Notes: generated by a model not told the origin, from the sequence alone. DNA of 64,000 nt from Tridacna crocea (GCA_943736015.1 OX031065.1:38640427-38704426), one strand, 5' to 3'; counted from the stretch's first letter, positions 21,758-32,667 are shown. Translations and numbers: made by a program.

Positions 21758-21912
21758 CAGGGTTTTCCATGACCCCCTCATTTCTTTGAATTTTGAGGGT
21801 TTTGACCCCCAAATTTTTCTAGTAAATGACCCACAAAATTTATTATTCTACCTTCTTTCATATGAAGGGGGTCATTGTGACCCCTTCAACAGAAAGTTGA
21901 AGGAAAACCCTG
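21758..21912. mobile_element. 155 bp hAT-type MITE, TSD ATATAG
   Basis: Perfect 11-bp inverted ends CAGGGTTTTCC / GGAAAACCCTG. ATATAG is repeated exactly on both sides (21752-21757, 21913-21918). The interior repeats GACCCC/GGGGTCA motifs. No coding. Confidence 0.85.
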
Positions 21913-21918
21913 ATATAG

Positions 21919-23562
21919 CGATTTATTGTATTGACAATGTTTAAGATATTTTTTGGAGGGGGTGGGGGCTGAAGGTATAAAAACTGATAACATTGTAGTG
22001 GTGATGTTTTACTTCAAAAGCTTCATCCATCAAGTGATCAACCCCCACATGGATTTTGTCAAGTATATAGGTTCTGGTCAAGCAGATATTCACATCCTGG
22101 AAACATGTCTTCTACCTGTATAGTGAGACCTAAAAGAATTAATTTGTCAAGGCTAATCTAAGGTTTACCATAATAAACTGTAGGTTAAACTTATGATAAA
22201 GAAGGAAGATCCTTGAAACACATAGCAGTAACACTTGTCATCTCTGGTTTGTTCAACTATGAAGTTGGAAACCAAGCATTTGCCAGTAATTTGCAATGGA
22301 CAATGTAGAAACGTCCATACTATACTATTAGACAATTAAATATGGAAGCACAATAGTGTTCGTTCATAATTGGTTGAGCACTCCACCCATGCTTTATTCA
22401 TTATTGAGTTCAACTTCAGGGGCAAGACATCTAAAAAATAGGACGTTTCACTCTTTGCCTGAAGAAAATAATTTATACCTGACTTAGACGTCTATAGGAA
22501 TTTCCAGTGTACTGCCATTGCTCATGAGCATAGAATACAGAGTTTCGATTAGGTGCCGAGCGAGCTAATTGACGGAACATTTTCACAACCTTTCCCTTCC
22601 TCGGCGGCAAAGATTTTTCTGCGCATTAATTTCGCGCATCCAAATTTCTTTGCCTAAGACATGTAAAAACAAACAAAGTAAATTTAGCTCCCATTATGGC
22701 AATTTCTTATCATAAATAAAAAGAATAAGGAATTAAGGTCGGCTGATACAAATTAAATGAGGAAGAGATGATCCTATCGAAAAGTCTCATGAAGGACTAA
22801 ATTTATATTTAATTTATGTACGTAAGCGGCCAAATGTTGTTGTCGGAAGTCGTTGCCCCTGGAGAGGTGACGCTTCTGCACTACTTTACGAGACTATATT
22901 GGATTATTGACTGTGTATTCTGTCCAGATATTTAATCGTTTACCCTTCAATTGTTTGAAGTAGATAAAACAGACAGGTGCTGACAGATTTCACCGAAAGC
23001 AAAATAGTTTTCGATTATTTTTAAGAGCCTTGATGTTTCAGTGTAATTGAACGAAAGTGTGACTTTAAATCAGTGTCGAGGAGCACTATGATACTGCATT
23101 TAAGCTATGCATATTTTTTTTTTTGATAAATCTTATTTAAAACGGTAAAAGGGAGTAGACTTCGAGGGGTTCTAAAAATACGTTATCATGAACTTAATAT
23201 AAGTGGAAAGATTTACATGAAATACTCGTAATTGTGCTCTATATATCCACAGATCTTCGATCGTGTGCATTAAGTCCATGACTCGGATTTTAAATGGGAT
23301 ACTTTTTTTAAACCTGAAGGGCTTTTGACATGTTTTATTTAAAACCATGGATTATAAAACTGGTATATTTGTGATTTTAAAGTGGTGCAAAAGTTGTCAA
23401 AGATAAAAACCCAAGCTTTTCAGTATGGTGTACAAACTGTCATATTTGTAGAGTTTAAACTTTATCTTAGGGTGTAATAACTCGGAAATTCCGATATAAG
23501 GCACCTTGCAGTGGAATGTTGGCAGAAACTTTCTACAAAGATCTCACGTCGGCTGACTTAAA
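21919..23562. other. Upstream region of the 554-codon gene
   Basis: About 1.6 kb without a supported exon. TTTATCTTAG at 23461-23470 could be a splice acceptor for a 5' untranslated exon ending at the ATG at 23563. No TATA box is obvious at a fixed distance. Confidence 0.3.
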
Positions 23563-25227
23563 ATGTCCGAACCTTTACACGATGACGAAGAACGAACCTA
23601 CATTAATAGCTTGTTGGACCTGAGCGAATTCAATAAATATTCGGAGAATCGCAAAGTATACAAAGTTTCTGTAGCTGACTGGTCCGACGCTGTCATTGGA
23701 TGGAAAGTTGGGACCCCAACTTTAAAAGCACAAAGTGTCCCTGCCACTGTCAAAAAGAGAAAATCTGTGGAAAGATCTTATACAGATATCCATTATGGGA
23801 ACAATAGTACTAACCAGGGCGACGAATATTGGTCTAATAGCTCGGCGTCGGCCGATTATAAAGCCGCCGTAAGGTGTATCAATGAGGATTTTGAGACATA
23901 TCCAATTCCTCCATGGAAATCTAATACCGAACCCGGCACGTATAGATACATCCCAGACAACGGAAGTTATAGAACCTTGAAGTTCATGTATGATGATCGC
24001 AAGGAATGGTATACTATCAGAAAAAGATATCCTGAAAAGGTTTCCACTGCTTTTCACCAAAACTGTAAACGCATGCAACGAGAAATGCGGAGACAAATCA
24101 AGAAAGATTTAAAAGAATTAAGTTTAGAAAGAGAAAAGTCCTCATTGTCGATCTCAAGTTCAAAAGTTAGTGTAGAAAATCAAAATAGTGGCGAAGAAAC
24201 TAGTCGTTCTACAGCAGACAAATCGAGTGTGGAAGTCAATAATAACCAGGTTAAGATCAATGATAAAATTAATGCTCATCTGAATGAATACTTTAGTACC
24301 CCAGAGAAAGCGTTGAAATCTGAGCCTATACCACGTCCCTTGTATAAAACTCGGGAGCCTCGGGTCAAAAGTACTCAGTCTGACGGTGCTGTAAATCAAG
24401 TCAAAAAGATGAAAACAATACACGAATCGGAACCTGTGACACCTGTGCCGCAGTATTCTATCCCCACCGGAGGTCAAATGTTCAAATCTGCCAGTGATCT
24501 TTTCATAGAAAATTTTTCATCAAGAATAAGTGCGTTAGAGGATGAAATAAAGAAGGATTCTAAGCTTTTACGTAAAAATGAAAGTGATCTACAGAAAATT
24601 CAAACTAGTAGGTCAAAACATAGGGATCAGCATAGAAATGGGCCTAAAGAAAACAATTTTACAGGAAACGTGACACCTCGAATCCCTGCCAAATCAGAAG
24701 CACTGACTAGTGATATTTTTAGTGTGAAATCGGTAGGTCAAAAAGACCTTAAACCCTTAGAAAAGACCAGAGGTTATCTTAAAAACAATATCAATTCAAC
24801 GGGGGATTTTGCACCACCAAATATTTTACATTACAGTCCCCCGAAACCTATAAATCATAATTACGCTTTTCACCCCAGTACCAACACAGAATTAGAGAAA
24901 ACCTTAACCAACTACAAGTCATCAATAGAAAATACAAAGCAAGCATTGTTTAACACTCTAACAGGAACTAGAATCAATACCAACAACCATAAAAAGACTT
25001 CTAAAGGCTTTTCAACTCCTGCTACTATAACACTATGTGATAACACATCTAACAATGGTGAAACGCTATTACAGTCGGAACATACACATGATGCATTTAG
25101 AAACGTGCCAGTTGTCCTAGACAAGAAAAACGAGAGGAAAGGTTCGATACAAAGTGTTCCAGCAATATTACCTGAGATTTCTGGAAAACGACTTGAAGTG
25201 ACGAGCGTATCCCACAGACTTCTGTGA
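23563..25227 (+). CDS. Uncharacterised intronless 554-aa protein
   Basis: The ATG has A at -3 (TTAAAATGT), the frame is uninterrupted to TGA, and codon use and composition look genuine. No known domain was recognised. Visible parts: an acidic N-terminus (residues 1-30); a W/Y-rich block (38-160) with ADWSDAVIGW, PIPPWK and DDRKEWYTIRKRYP, likely the conserved core; a strongly basic helical segment about 165-195 (KRMQREMRRQIKKDLKELSLE); a Ser/Asn-rich linker; a second coiled-coil candidate near 314-345 (RISALEDEIKKDSKLL); then a long polar, probably disordered tail. No signal peptide or membrane segment. It has no terminal repeats or target duplications, so it is more likely a host gene or retrogene than a transposon. 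A cytoskeletal or centrosomal scaffold is only a guess from the coiled coils. Confidence 0.7.
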   Translation: MSEPLHDDEERTYINSLLDLSEFNKYSENRKVYKVSVADWSDAVIGWKVGTPTLKAQSVPATVKKRKSVERSYTDIHYGNNSTNQGDEYWSNSSASADYKAAVRCINEDFETYPIPPWKSNTEPGTYRYIPDNGSYRTLKFMYDDRKEWYTIRKRYPEKVSTAFHQNCKRMQREMRRQIKKDLKELSLEREKSSLSISSSKVSVENQNSGEETSRSTADKSSVEVNNNQVKINDKINAHLNEYFSTPEKALKSEPIPRPLYKTREPRVKSTQSDGAVNQVKKMKTIHESEPVTPVPQYSIPTGGQMFKSASDLFIENFSSRISALEDEIKKDSKLLRKNESDLQKIQTSRSKHRDQHRNGPKENNFTGNVTPRIPAKSEALTSDIFSVKSVGQKDLKPLEKTRGYLKNNINSTGDFAPPNILHYSPPKPINHNYAFHPSTNTELEKTLTNYKSSIENTKQALFNTLTGTRINTNNHKKTSKGFSTPATITLCDNTSNNGETLLQSEHTHDAFRNVPVVLDKKNERKGSIQSVPAILPEISGKRLEVTSVSHRLL

Positions 25228-25417
25228 TATATTCGTAAATTTCATACATGTTTTCTGTAACTATCTTTGATTCAGTATTACATTTCATCGATGATTCAAG
25301 ATAAGCCAAAAAACACAAAGTGTTAAAAAATAGTATTCCTCTTGCAATACCTTTGAGATTTACATTGCGTTTCATCGTGGCCTTACATTTCGTTCATGGT
25401 AATGCTGTCTGGCTTGC

Positions 25418-25575
25418 TTTCACGAACCATTCTTGAGGATATTCTACGTCTTAATTTCCAAGATTTTCTAAATTCGTAAGTAACGTTAATACATCTGGTT
25501 GGCTAAACCGAATGGTTCAGCCAGTCAGAAGCTGTGTTACTTTAGAGCGGTTGGTGAATACTAGCCCAGGACTTA
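25418..25575. repeat. Family D palindrome (TTGGCTAAACC), copy 1
   Basis: Centre CTGGTTGGCTAAACCGAA / TGGTTCAGCCAGTCAG at 25495-25529, flanked by AACCATTCTTGAGGATATTC and a loose mirror of it. A cleaner copy is at 34040-34225. Confidence 0.55.
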
Positions 25576-25795
25576 ATTAGATTGACATATTCAAATAAGA
25601 CAACAACAAAGGCATTGCTATTTTACGCTTACACTGGTTAGAACATGTTCCAAAGTGGCGGACAATGTACATCCAAGATCAGACTGTAAGCTTTGCGCCA
25701 TGGAACAACCATACCAGACCACGAGTTGCGTATCCAGGAAACACCATCGAGAATGAATGCAATGAACTTTAGAACTTGTTTCAAAGCCAATGTAA

Positions 25796-25801
25796 AATAA
25801 A
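25796..25801 (+). promoter_or_regulatory. Candidate polyadenylation signal (AATAAA)
   Basis: AATAAA lies 569 bases after the stop of the 554-codon gene. It is the first clear hexamer noted downstream; use is inferred. Confidence 0.35.
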
Positions 25802-25993
25802 ATGAACCATGTTCTAACTATATGTGGGTTTAATGTACATGTATGTGACCTGTCACGCGAACAGGTACCATCTGGGAATACCGCACATCAATTACATGAA
25901 AACAAGATCAACAATAGTGAAGGCCAATTTAAGTCGATAGTTCAAAAATGATTGAATTACAAGGTAGAATGACCACTCTTCATACAGAAAATA

Positions 25994-26072
25994 TCATAAA
26001 CAGCGAAAAGTGTCAACTCTGGTCAGACTGCGCAGTTCGCGCAGTCTGACCAGGGTTGATACTTTCGCAGTT
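25994..26072. repeat. Family C palindrome (GGTCAGCCTGCGC), variant
   Basis: AGCGAAAAGTGTCAACTCTG then GTCAGACTGCGCAGTTCGCG, mirrored to GATACTTTCGC. Near-perfect hairpin with TTCG-like centre. A decayed second copy follows at 26155-26217 (GATCCGGGTCAGCCTGCTTG). Confidence 0.65.
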
Positions 26073-26219
26073 CCCAGTAGGTCTCTTTTTGCGTGATGGT
26101 TCACAGTTATCTGTTAGACCTGAATGATACCAAGCAAGTCATTGAAGATGTATAAAGTTTCGATCCGGGTCAGCCTGCTTGAAATGCACAGGTTGATCTT
26201 GGTTGGTAGTTTCTGCAAA

Positions 26220-26994
26220 TGCATTTAGCCTCATTTACACATAGAATGGCTGAAGGGGTTTTGTTGGTAACAAATACCTTGAATTAAGCGACAGAGCTTA
26301 TTAGCTATTCTTTATCAAACAGATAAAGATGCTGTTAATTTTTGATTTACTGACTGAATTAAAACACACGTTTGGTGCCCCAACATCAAAAGTACATGTA
26401 TGTGAAAGGAAACACTGATACATTTAACTGACTTGCGATATTGCATTATTTTCTGTATACTTTCGAACGAAGGAAGTAAAGAGTGACAATATGTTTTTTT
26501 AAGTTGTTTTTGGTTAAAAAGGCCGTGTTTTACCAGTAATGTTATTCATACGTAACGGATAAGTTGAATATCTATCTTGTACTGAGATTTATTATGCCAG
26601 ACGTGCAATGAATACATATTGCTTCAGTCATTAGTAATCAGCTGTACTTTTGCATTGCCACCTTTCAAACAAGATAGCTTTTTATCTTTTTTTTTAGATT
26701 AAATGTGAATTGCAAGGCTGAAACAGTGAATAGTTAAGATTGTAGCTCAAAATGAGACTGTACCTATATTTAGATTGATCTTGTTGAACTTGTACAAAAA
26801 AAAGCATCATGGCTGCGTATGGCAGGATAAAGGATAAAGACTAACACTGAGCAAAAAATAGCAAAAAAAAAATCTAAATACAATGTAGGTTAATGGCGTA
26901 TTTTAATACTAGAATATTGGAAAAAAAAAGACTGCGAGCAGGCTAGAGGTCTATATTCACATTTGTTTGATCCCTTTACGCCGTGCCATCACCT
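26220..26994. other. Unassigned AT-rich sequence
   Basis: No exon, inverted repeat or known repeat was recognised between the family C scraps and the next family A copy. Confidence 0.4.
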
Positions 26995-27224
26995 TTAACC
27001 CTTTACCACAATCCCTACTTTTAACACCCCTGTGAAAGAAGTCTTTTGAAAACATTGTGGAAAAAGAAGAAAATGCTGGTTACCAGCATTTTCTTCTTTT
27101 CCCACAATGTTTTTCTCCCTTCCTAAAACAAATTCCAATTTTTTAGTTTCATTCATTTTGTCGTCTGCAAAATTTTAATGGTTTCAATTTGGAACAGTCT
27201 AAAATTTGGCAATTGGTAAAAATT
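26995..27224 (+). mobile_element. Family A TTAA hairpin MITE
   Basis: TTAACCCTTTACCACAATCC on the left, a perfect palindrome with a paired change (GAAGAAAATGC / GCATTTTCTTC), and a decayed right tip GCAATTGGTAAAAATTGG. Confidence 0.8.
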
Positions 27225-27740
27225 GGCAGAAAAGTTTGAAAACATCTTTGCGTCAAATGTAGTTCTAAGTCACTCCGGGTACGATAGAGTACTTTCTATA
27301 TTCGTTTCAATGATAACTTGGTTTTTCTCTTCCTCTAATTTTTTTGTGTATTCGACGACTCCCCCAATACACAATGATAATTGACTAGCTTGCTAGTGGT
27401 GCTAATCAGAGGGAGATATGTCGATTTCTTGTCAAAAATTTGAAATTACAGTATTCATAAATTATAACTCTTCAGTGCATAAGCCTGTGTCCACTTAACT
27501 CTCTGGAGAAAAAATAATGTAGCTTCAGAGTTGTATGGAGTCCATGTAGAACCATAAAGGGATACGTAATTTTACATTAAAAATGTGTCTACATAACTAC
27601 ATGTACATACTGACTTAAAATACTGCTTTGCAATGTTTACTGTGGCTCATAAAGATAAGTACCTGGCAACAGAATCGGGAAAAAAAGCAGAAGCCTTATC
27701 TTTCGACAAAAAAGCATCGAAATATCTCGAAGTAACTCAT

Positions 27741-27946
27741 GTTACGGAAGACCACTCCTTCCTGCATGGCATATACTCCCGATTTAAATACAATACCTGG
27801 CTACTGCGTCAGGGAGATATCTCTTTGGCTCAGTGGTTAGGGTATTGGCTTTGCGTCCGGGAGTTCGGAGTTCGAATCCCGCTCCGATCCTTATTTCTGC
27901 CATGCATTTATTCATTTGTTTCTTTGTTACGGACTTCGTTCGTAAG
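27741..27946 (+). mobile_element. tRNA-derived SINE, copy 1
   Basis: The 206 bp unit begins GTTACGGAAGACCACTCC and ends TTACGGACTTCGTTCGTAAG. It has an internal Pol III promoter: A-box-like TGGCTCAGTGGTTAGGG and B-box-like GAGTTCGAATCCCG. The tRNA-like part does not fold into a good anticodon stem, so it is a SINE and not a tRNA gene. The other two copies (32136-32341, 32460-32667) have the same two ends. Confidence 0.75.
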
Positions 27947-27951
27947 ACTCA

Positions 27952-28163
27952 GCCGACAAAAGTTTAGGCTTGTCCAAATTGTAAGCATTTACAGACGAAA
28001 AGATAAAACTTACTTCGAAATTATTATTTTTTAAAAGAGTAGAAAAATTTGTGGGAACCGGGGAAAATGCTGGTTACCAGCATTTTCTCCTTTTCCCACA
28101 ATGTTTTCAAAAGGCTTTTCCTGTAGGGTCCTTAAAACTCGTCATTATGTGGTAAAGGGTTAA
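27952..28163 (-). mobile_element. Family A MITE adjoining the SINE
   Basis: The left tip is missing and the copy starts at GACAAAAGTTTAGGCTTGTC directly after SINE copy 1. The palindrome is present with a small mismatch (GAACCGGGGAAAATGC). The right end is GTGGTAAAGGGTTAA. Confidence 0.75.
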
Positions 28164-28377
28164 ATAAACAAAATCAGTCCGTAATTGAAGGTCATGACAA
28201 ACTCCTTTCGGTATATTCCACAAATGAACATGGTCACAGACGGAATTAGGCATGACATGTCCGCGTGCATAATCGAATCACGTGGTGGTTGCCGATTTTA
28301 CCATACCGCATTTATTAGTACAACAGAAACAATGACAATCGAGGCTTTGCGGGTTTTTACTTTTTTCTATTAGCGAT

Positions 28378-28606
28378 TTAACCCTTTCCCAAACAATCCC
28401 TGGTTTTTACGACTCCGAGAAAGAAGCCTTCTGAAAACATTGCGGGAAAAGGAGAAAATGCTGGTAACCAGCATTGTCTCCTTTTCCCACAATGTTTTCT
28501 TCCCTTCCCAAAACAAATTTGAATTCTTGAGTCACATTAATTTTGTTGTCTGCAAATGCGTCCAATTTGGACTAGTCCAAAATTATGTCGTTTGGTAAAG
28601 AGTTAA
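28378..28606 (+). mobile_element. Family A MITE, CCCAAAC subtype
   Basis: TTAACCCTTTCCCAAACAAT on the left, TTTGGTAAAGAGTTAA on the right. Palindrome nearly perfect (one mismatch, CATTGTCTCC). Confidence 0.85.
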
Positions 28607-29034
28607 TAGAATAAAACACTTTGAGGAGGGTGGTTCTATCTTTTCATGATCCTTTCTTCCTCTCCATCCTCAGGCATTTCTTACCGTTTATCGGTGTATA
28701 AAAATGTACTTATTTTGTAAAGGACTGTCTGGGTGAATTATGTAATGGAAATTATACTTTATTGTCTTAGCATGTCTTTTATGGCCATTTTGCTAGAAAA
28801 GAACTGAGATCTTTTTGAGACGCTACCATGGATCATAATCCGAAAACACAGAACGTGCGGTCTGATCTTGGATCTACGTAGCCTGCTTCAATTTTTCTTT
28901 ATTTTCAGACTAGAATTGTATTTGCACAACTTGTACCTTGATTAAATATGCATTTATTTGAAAACGAAAGGGTTTGAGAGATTATAACGAAAGAATCTAT
29001 AAATGTTGTAGATATGTGATGATATGAATCCCGT

Positions 29035-29264
29035 TTTACCCTTTCCCAAACAATCCTTGGTTTTTACGGGTCTGGATTAGTAGCCTTTTGAAAACTTTGT
29101 GGGGAAAAGGAGAAAATGCTGGTAACCAGCATTTTCTCCTTTTCCCACAATGTTTTCTACTCTACCATAGAAAGAAATAATCTTTTCCGCAACAGTTGAA
29201 TTGTCATCTGCAAATGCTTTCAATTTGGTCTTGTCCAAACGTTTGTCGTTTAGGAAAGGCTTAA
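29035..29264 (+). mobile_element. Family A MITE, CCCAAAC subtype
   Basis: TTTACCCTTTCCCAAACAAT left; GTTTAGGAAAGGCTTAA right; perfect palindrome. The flanking stretch 28607-29034 has only a weak family B scrap near 28850-28880. Confidence 0.82.
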
Positions 29265-29316
29265 TCCAAAAATCATGCAATAACACTTAGATGGAATAGG
29301 ATTTACCTTCACGATA

Positions 29317-29522
29317 TTAACCTCCTTTCAAATTGAAAGTATTTGCAGACGACAATTTCATCATAGCTCAAATGGTGCAAATATTTATTGATAGGATAGA
29401 AAACATTGTGGGAAAAGGAGAAAATGCTGGATATCAGCATTTTTTCCTTTTCCCACAATGTTTTCAAAAGACTTGTTTCCAAGGGTCGTCAAAAGTCATC
29501 ATTGTTAGGTAAAGGGTTTTAA
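29317..29522 (-). mobile_element. Family A TTAA hairpin MITE
   Basis: TTAACCTCCTTTCAAATTG marks a shortened left tip; the palindrome turns at GGATATCAGC; right end GTTAGGTAAAGGGTTTTAA. Confidence 0.75.
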
Positions 29523-29547
29523 GCGCGACTGAACGCGCTTAAATTGC

Positions 29548-29621
29548 AGACATTGTAAATTGAGATCAGACTGCACATACTACACAATCATGCAGTCTGA
29601 TCTTGGATTTACAGTGTCCAA
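29548..29621. repeat. Family B palindrome
   Basis: GAGATCAGACTGCACATACT faces ATCATGCAGTCTGATCTTGG; flanks carry ACATTGTAAATT and ATTTACAGTGTCC. 29622-30020 holds nothing else recognisable. Confidence 0.65.
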
Positions 29622-30017
29622 CACGATGAGATTTTATGAAAAATAATGAAAAACATTTTTTTCAGTATTTAGTATACTGACTGGAAATTTTTGTTTAATT
29701 CGTTGAGCTTTTTATGGTTACTTTTACAGTCTAGAGAGTTAGAAAACAAAGTACTCACGGTAATCCAAAAGTATGTATATTGTTTTATTGTTTGTTACCA
29801 AACTTTGCAATATGTTGAAAGCGTTATATTGAACTACCGTATTATCTATAAATGTTTCTGGTACTACTAATGTAGTGTAATATGTCTGTTATTGTCTTTT
29901 AAAGATGACATGTCTTTATTTACATGTCAATAACATGTTCATATATTTGGGGAAAAAAATGTAGAATTTCTTTCTAAATAATGTGTCGTATCTTTTTTTT
30001 TAAACTACTATGATATA

Positions 30018-30020
<3 letters not shown>

Positions 30021-30049
<29 letters not shown>
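30021..30049 (+). repeat. (CT)n microsatellite
   Basis: Pure CT dinucleotide tract of about 14 units. Confidence 0.95.
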
Positions 30050-30051
<2 letters not shown>

Positions 30052-30124
30052 AGCCAGGAGCTCTATATGTCAACTCGCCAGTGTAAAAATGCAGTGAGTC
30101 TGTAATCTTTCTTAGAAATGAAAC

Positions 30125-30353
30125 GTAACCCTTTCCCAAACAGCAAATTTTGGACCAGACAAAATCGAAAGCATTTTGCAGATGACAAATTAACAGTTGC
30201 TAAAAAGATGATTTTTCTATATGATAGAGTAGAAAACACTGTGGGAAAAGGAGAAAATGCTGGTTACCAGCATTTTCTCCTTTTCCCACAATGTTTTCAA
30301 AAGGCTTCTATTCCTGACCCGTAAAAACCAGGGATTGTTTGGGAAAGGGTTAA
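30125..30353 (-). mobile_element. Family A MITE, CCCAAAC subtype
   Basis: GTAACCCTTTCCCAAACAGC left and GTTTGGGAAAGGGTTAA right with an almost perfect palindrome (one arm CACTGTGGG, the other CCCACAATG). Confidence 0.85.
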
Positions 30354-30430
30354 ATGCTTGCTCTTCTACTCGGCTGAAAACAGAGAGTTAAATATGGCTT
30401 CAAACGTACGAAAAGGGGTATTCAGACGGT

Positions 30431-30621
30431 TGCGTAAAGTGTCGTCTCAGATCAGCCTTTGCAGTCCGCGCAGTATAATCCGAAACGACACTTTCTGTTT
30501 TTATGTAATTTTCTGTTTAGTGCATATCTGCTGAAGAACAAATCTAGTGATGTAGTCGTAAAGTGCCGCCTTGGATTATCCAGCGCGGACTGCGCAGGCT
30601 GATCCGAGATGACGCTTTAAG
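30431..30621. repeat. Two decayed family C palindromes
   Basis: 30431-30500: GTGTCGTCTCAGATCAGCC mirrored by GATTATACTGCGCGGACTGC. 30553-30621: GGATTATCCAGCGCGGACTG with GCAGGCTGATCCGAGATGAC. Both keep the GCGCGGACTGCGC centre in part. Confidence 0.55.
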
Positions 30622-30671
30622 CAAATGTCCGAATGCCCCGTTTCGCATGTTGCAAGCCATAACAATAAGCC

Positions 30672-30830
30672 TCGACTTTGAGCAACCCTGAAGGCTTTTA
30701 TAAAGACAAAGTAGCAAAACAAGAAAATGCCCAACCAACCAGACATTTTCTCCTGTCCCACAATATATTCTCCCCGATGAGAAACAAATTTACTTTTTTT
30801 AGGAACATTTAATTTGGACACTTGCTCTTG
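30672..30830 (+). repeat. Decayed family A MITE
   Basis: AGCAACCCTGAAGGC, then AAGAAAATGCCCAACCAACC and ACATTTTCTCCTGTCCCACA. The hairpin is partly lost. Confidence 0.5.
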
Positions 30831-31037
30831 TTCAAGACGCAAGGAGCCGGATTGGACGTGTCTGCTCGTCCATCGTTTATTTTGTCGCCTAAATATTAAT
30901 TGAACAATGCTCTGGCAACAGGGAGCTCATTTCTTCTCAGTTACCCACACAACCAAGCAAGCCATAAAATACTACTTACCTTTTTAAGATAATTACAGAC
31001 TTTATTACTAGGTAGACTAGTCCTTGTACATACAGAA

Positions 31038-31121
31038 TATTGACCAATAGCGAAAGGTTTCGGCCCAGGTCAGCCTGCGTGGACTGCGAAGGCTGACCTG
31101 AGTCGATACTTTTCGCCGATG
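31038..31121. repeat. Family C palindrome
   Basis: ACCAATAGCGAAAGGTTTCG, then GGTCAGCCTGCGTGGACTGC and its mirror, ending CGATACTTTTCGCCGATGC. The stem is long and has few mismatches. Confidence 0.75.
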
Positions 31122-31500
31122 CTTTAAGCCCTCTTTTCTCAGAGCACGGCTCATATGATTTCAATTTGGACAGAGGTAAATGTCTTCTGGTAAAAATTTA
31201 ATTTCCCTTGCAAAAATGTCCGTTAGCCTCTCCCTTTTCGTAACCATTTTTACTTATAATTATTACAAAACCGAAAAGACTCTTTTTTTTAAAGAGAGGA
31301 TGTAAAGGAGTTGAATTGGTTTGTTGTTTAAACAAAGGGAATGTTACTTAAAGATTGATTACGAGACAAGACTAATCACTTGGAAAATCAATAGCAACTC
31401 GTACCCCCTACAGCTTTCTACTTTGTAAACAGTCGATATGTCAGACTGGAATGTGATGGTAACTTTATTTGTGTGTGTATGGAGGGGTTAAAACATCGTC

Positions 31501-31729
31501 TTAACTCTTTACCAAACGACAAAATTTTGGACTTGTCCAAATTGGAAGCATTTGCAGACGACAAAATAAAAGTGACTGAAAATTTAAAATTTGTTTTGTG
31601 AAGGGTAGAAAACATTGTGGAAAAAGGAGAAAATACTGGTTACCAGCATTTTCTCCTTTTCCCACAATGTTTTCTAAAGGCGTCTTTCTCAGGGGCTTCA
31701 AAAGTAGGGATTGTGTGGTAATGGGTTAA
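31501..31729 (-). mobile_element. Family A TTAA hairpin MITE
   Basis: TTAACTCTTTACCAAACGAC left; GTGTGGTAATGGGTTAA right; palindrome arms GAGAAAATACTGGTTACCAG and mirror. Shares TTAA 31726-31729 with the next copy. Confidence 0.88.
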
Positions 31730-31954
31730 CTCTTTACCAAACGACAAAATTTTAGACTTGTCCAAGTTGAAAGCATTTCCAGACGACAAAATAGACGTGG
31801 CTCAAGAGTTGAAAACTGTCTTGGGAAGGGTAGAAAACGTTGTGGGAAAAGGAGAAAATGCTGGTTACCAGCATTTTCTCCTTTTCCCACAATGTTTTCA
31901 AAAGGCTCCATATTCAGGGTCGTGAAAACCAGGGATTGTTTGGGAAAGGATTAA
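31726..31954 (-). mobile_element. Family A MITE, mixed-subtype ends
   Basis: The left tip is the common ACCAAACGACAAAATTTTAG, but the right tip is the CCCAAAC subtype (GTTTGGGAAAGGATTAA). This looks like a recombinant between subtypes. The palindrome is complete. Confidence 0.85.
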
Positions 31955-32135
31955 TATTATGTTGTTAAAATCTTTACCACACAATCCCTACTTTTGACGA
32001 CCTTGAGAAAGAAGCATATAGAAAACATTATGAGAAAAGAAGAAAATGCTGGTTTCTCCTTTCCCCACAATGTTTTCTACCCTTCCCAAAACAAATTTCA
32101 AATTTTTAGTCTCTTATTTTTGTCGTCTGCAAATT

Positions 32136-32341
32136 CTTACGAACGAAGTCCGTAACAAAGAAACAAATGAATAAATGCATGGCAGAAATAAGGATCGGAG
32201 CGGGATTCGAACTCCGAACTCCCGGACGCAAAGCCAATACCCTAACCACTGAGCCAAAGAGATATCTCCCTGACGCAGTAGCCAGGTATTGTATTTAAAT
32301 CGGGAGTATATGCCATGCAGGAAGGAGTGGTCTCCCGTAAC
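32136..32341 (-). mobile_element. tRNA-derived SINE, copy 2
   Basis: Minus copy of the unit at 27741-27946, also 206 bp, with the same outer ends (CTTACGAACGAAGTCCGTAA ... GTCTCCCGTAAC) and the same A and B boxes. Confidence 0.75.
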
Positions 32342-32459
32342 ACACCCCCTCTTAAAGTCAGCATTTATTGATGACTCAAAGCCTTATTAGGCAGGAAGTC
32401 CGATTTTGGACAACAAATGGGATTAATGGCTCAATGGCCAATCCCGGACGAGCCCCCAT
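32342..32459. other. Spacer between paired SINEs
   Basis: 118 bp between copies 2 and 3: ACACCCCCTCTTAAAGTCAG to GGACGAGCCCCCATC. Contents not recognised. It may be part of a larger composite unit inserted together with the SINEs. Confidence 0.4.
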
Positions 32460-32667
32460 CTTACGAACGAAGTCCGTAACAAAGAAACAAATGAATAAAT
32501 GCATGGCAGAAATAAGGATCGGAGCGGGATTCGAACTCCGAACTCCCGGACGCAAAGCCAATACCCTAACCACTGAGCCAAAGAGATATCTCTCCCTGAC
32601 GCAGTAGCCAGGTATTGTATTTAAATCGGGAGTATATGCCATGCAGGAAGGAGTGGTCTCCCGTAAC
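32460..32667 (-). mobile_element. tRNA-derived SINE, copy 3
   Basis: Same orientation and ends as copy 2, differing by an extra TC in the ATCTCTCCCTGACG segment. Its near-identity to copy 2 suggests duplication as a pair. Confidence 0.75.

Noticed and set aside
23722-25375. Minus-strand frames opposite the 554-codon gene
   Set aside because: They are antisense shadows with no splice signals and unlikely composition.
27741-32667. Functional tRNA gene in the GTTCGAATCCC-containing unit
   Set aside because: A and B boxes are present but the acceptor and anticodon stems do not pair well, and three copies share long non-tRNA flanks: a SINE.
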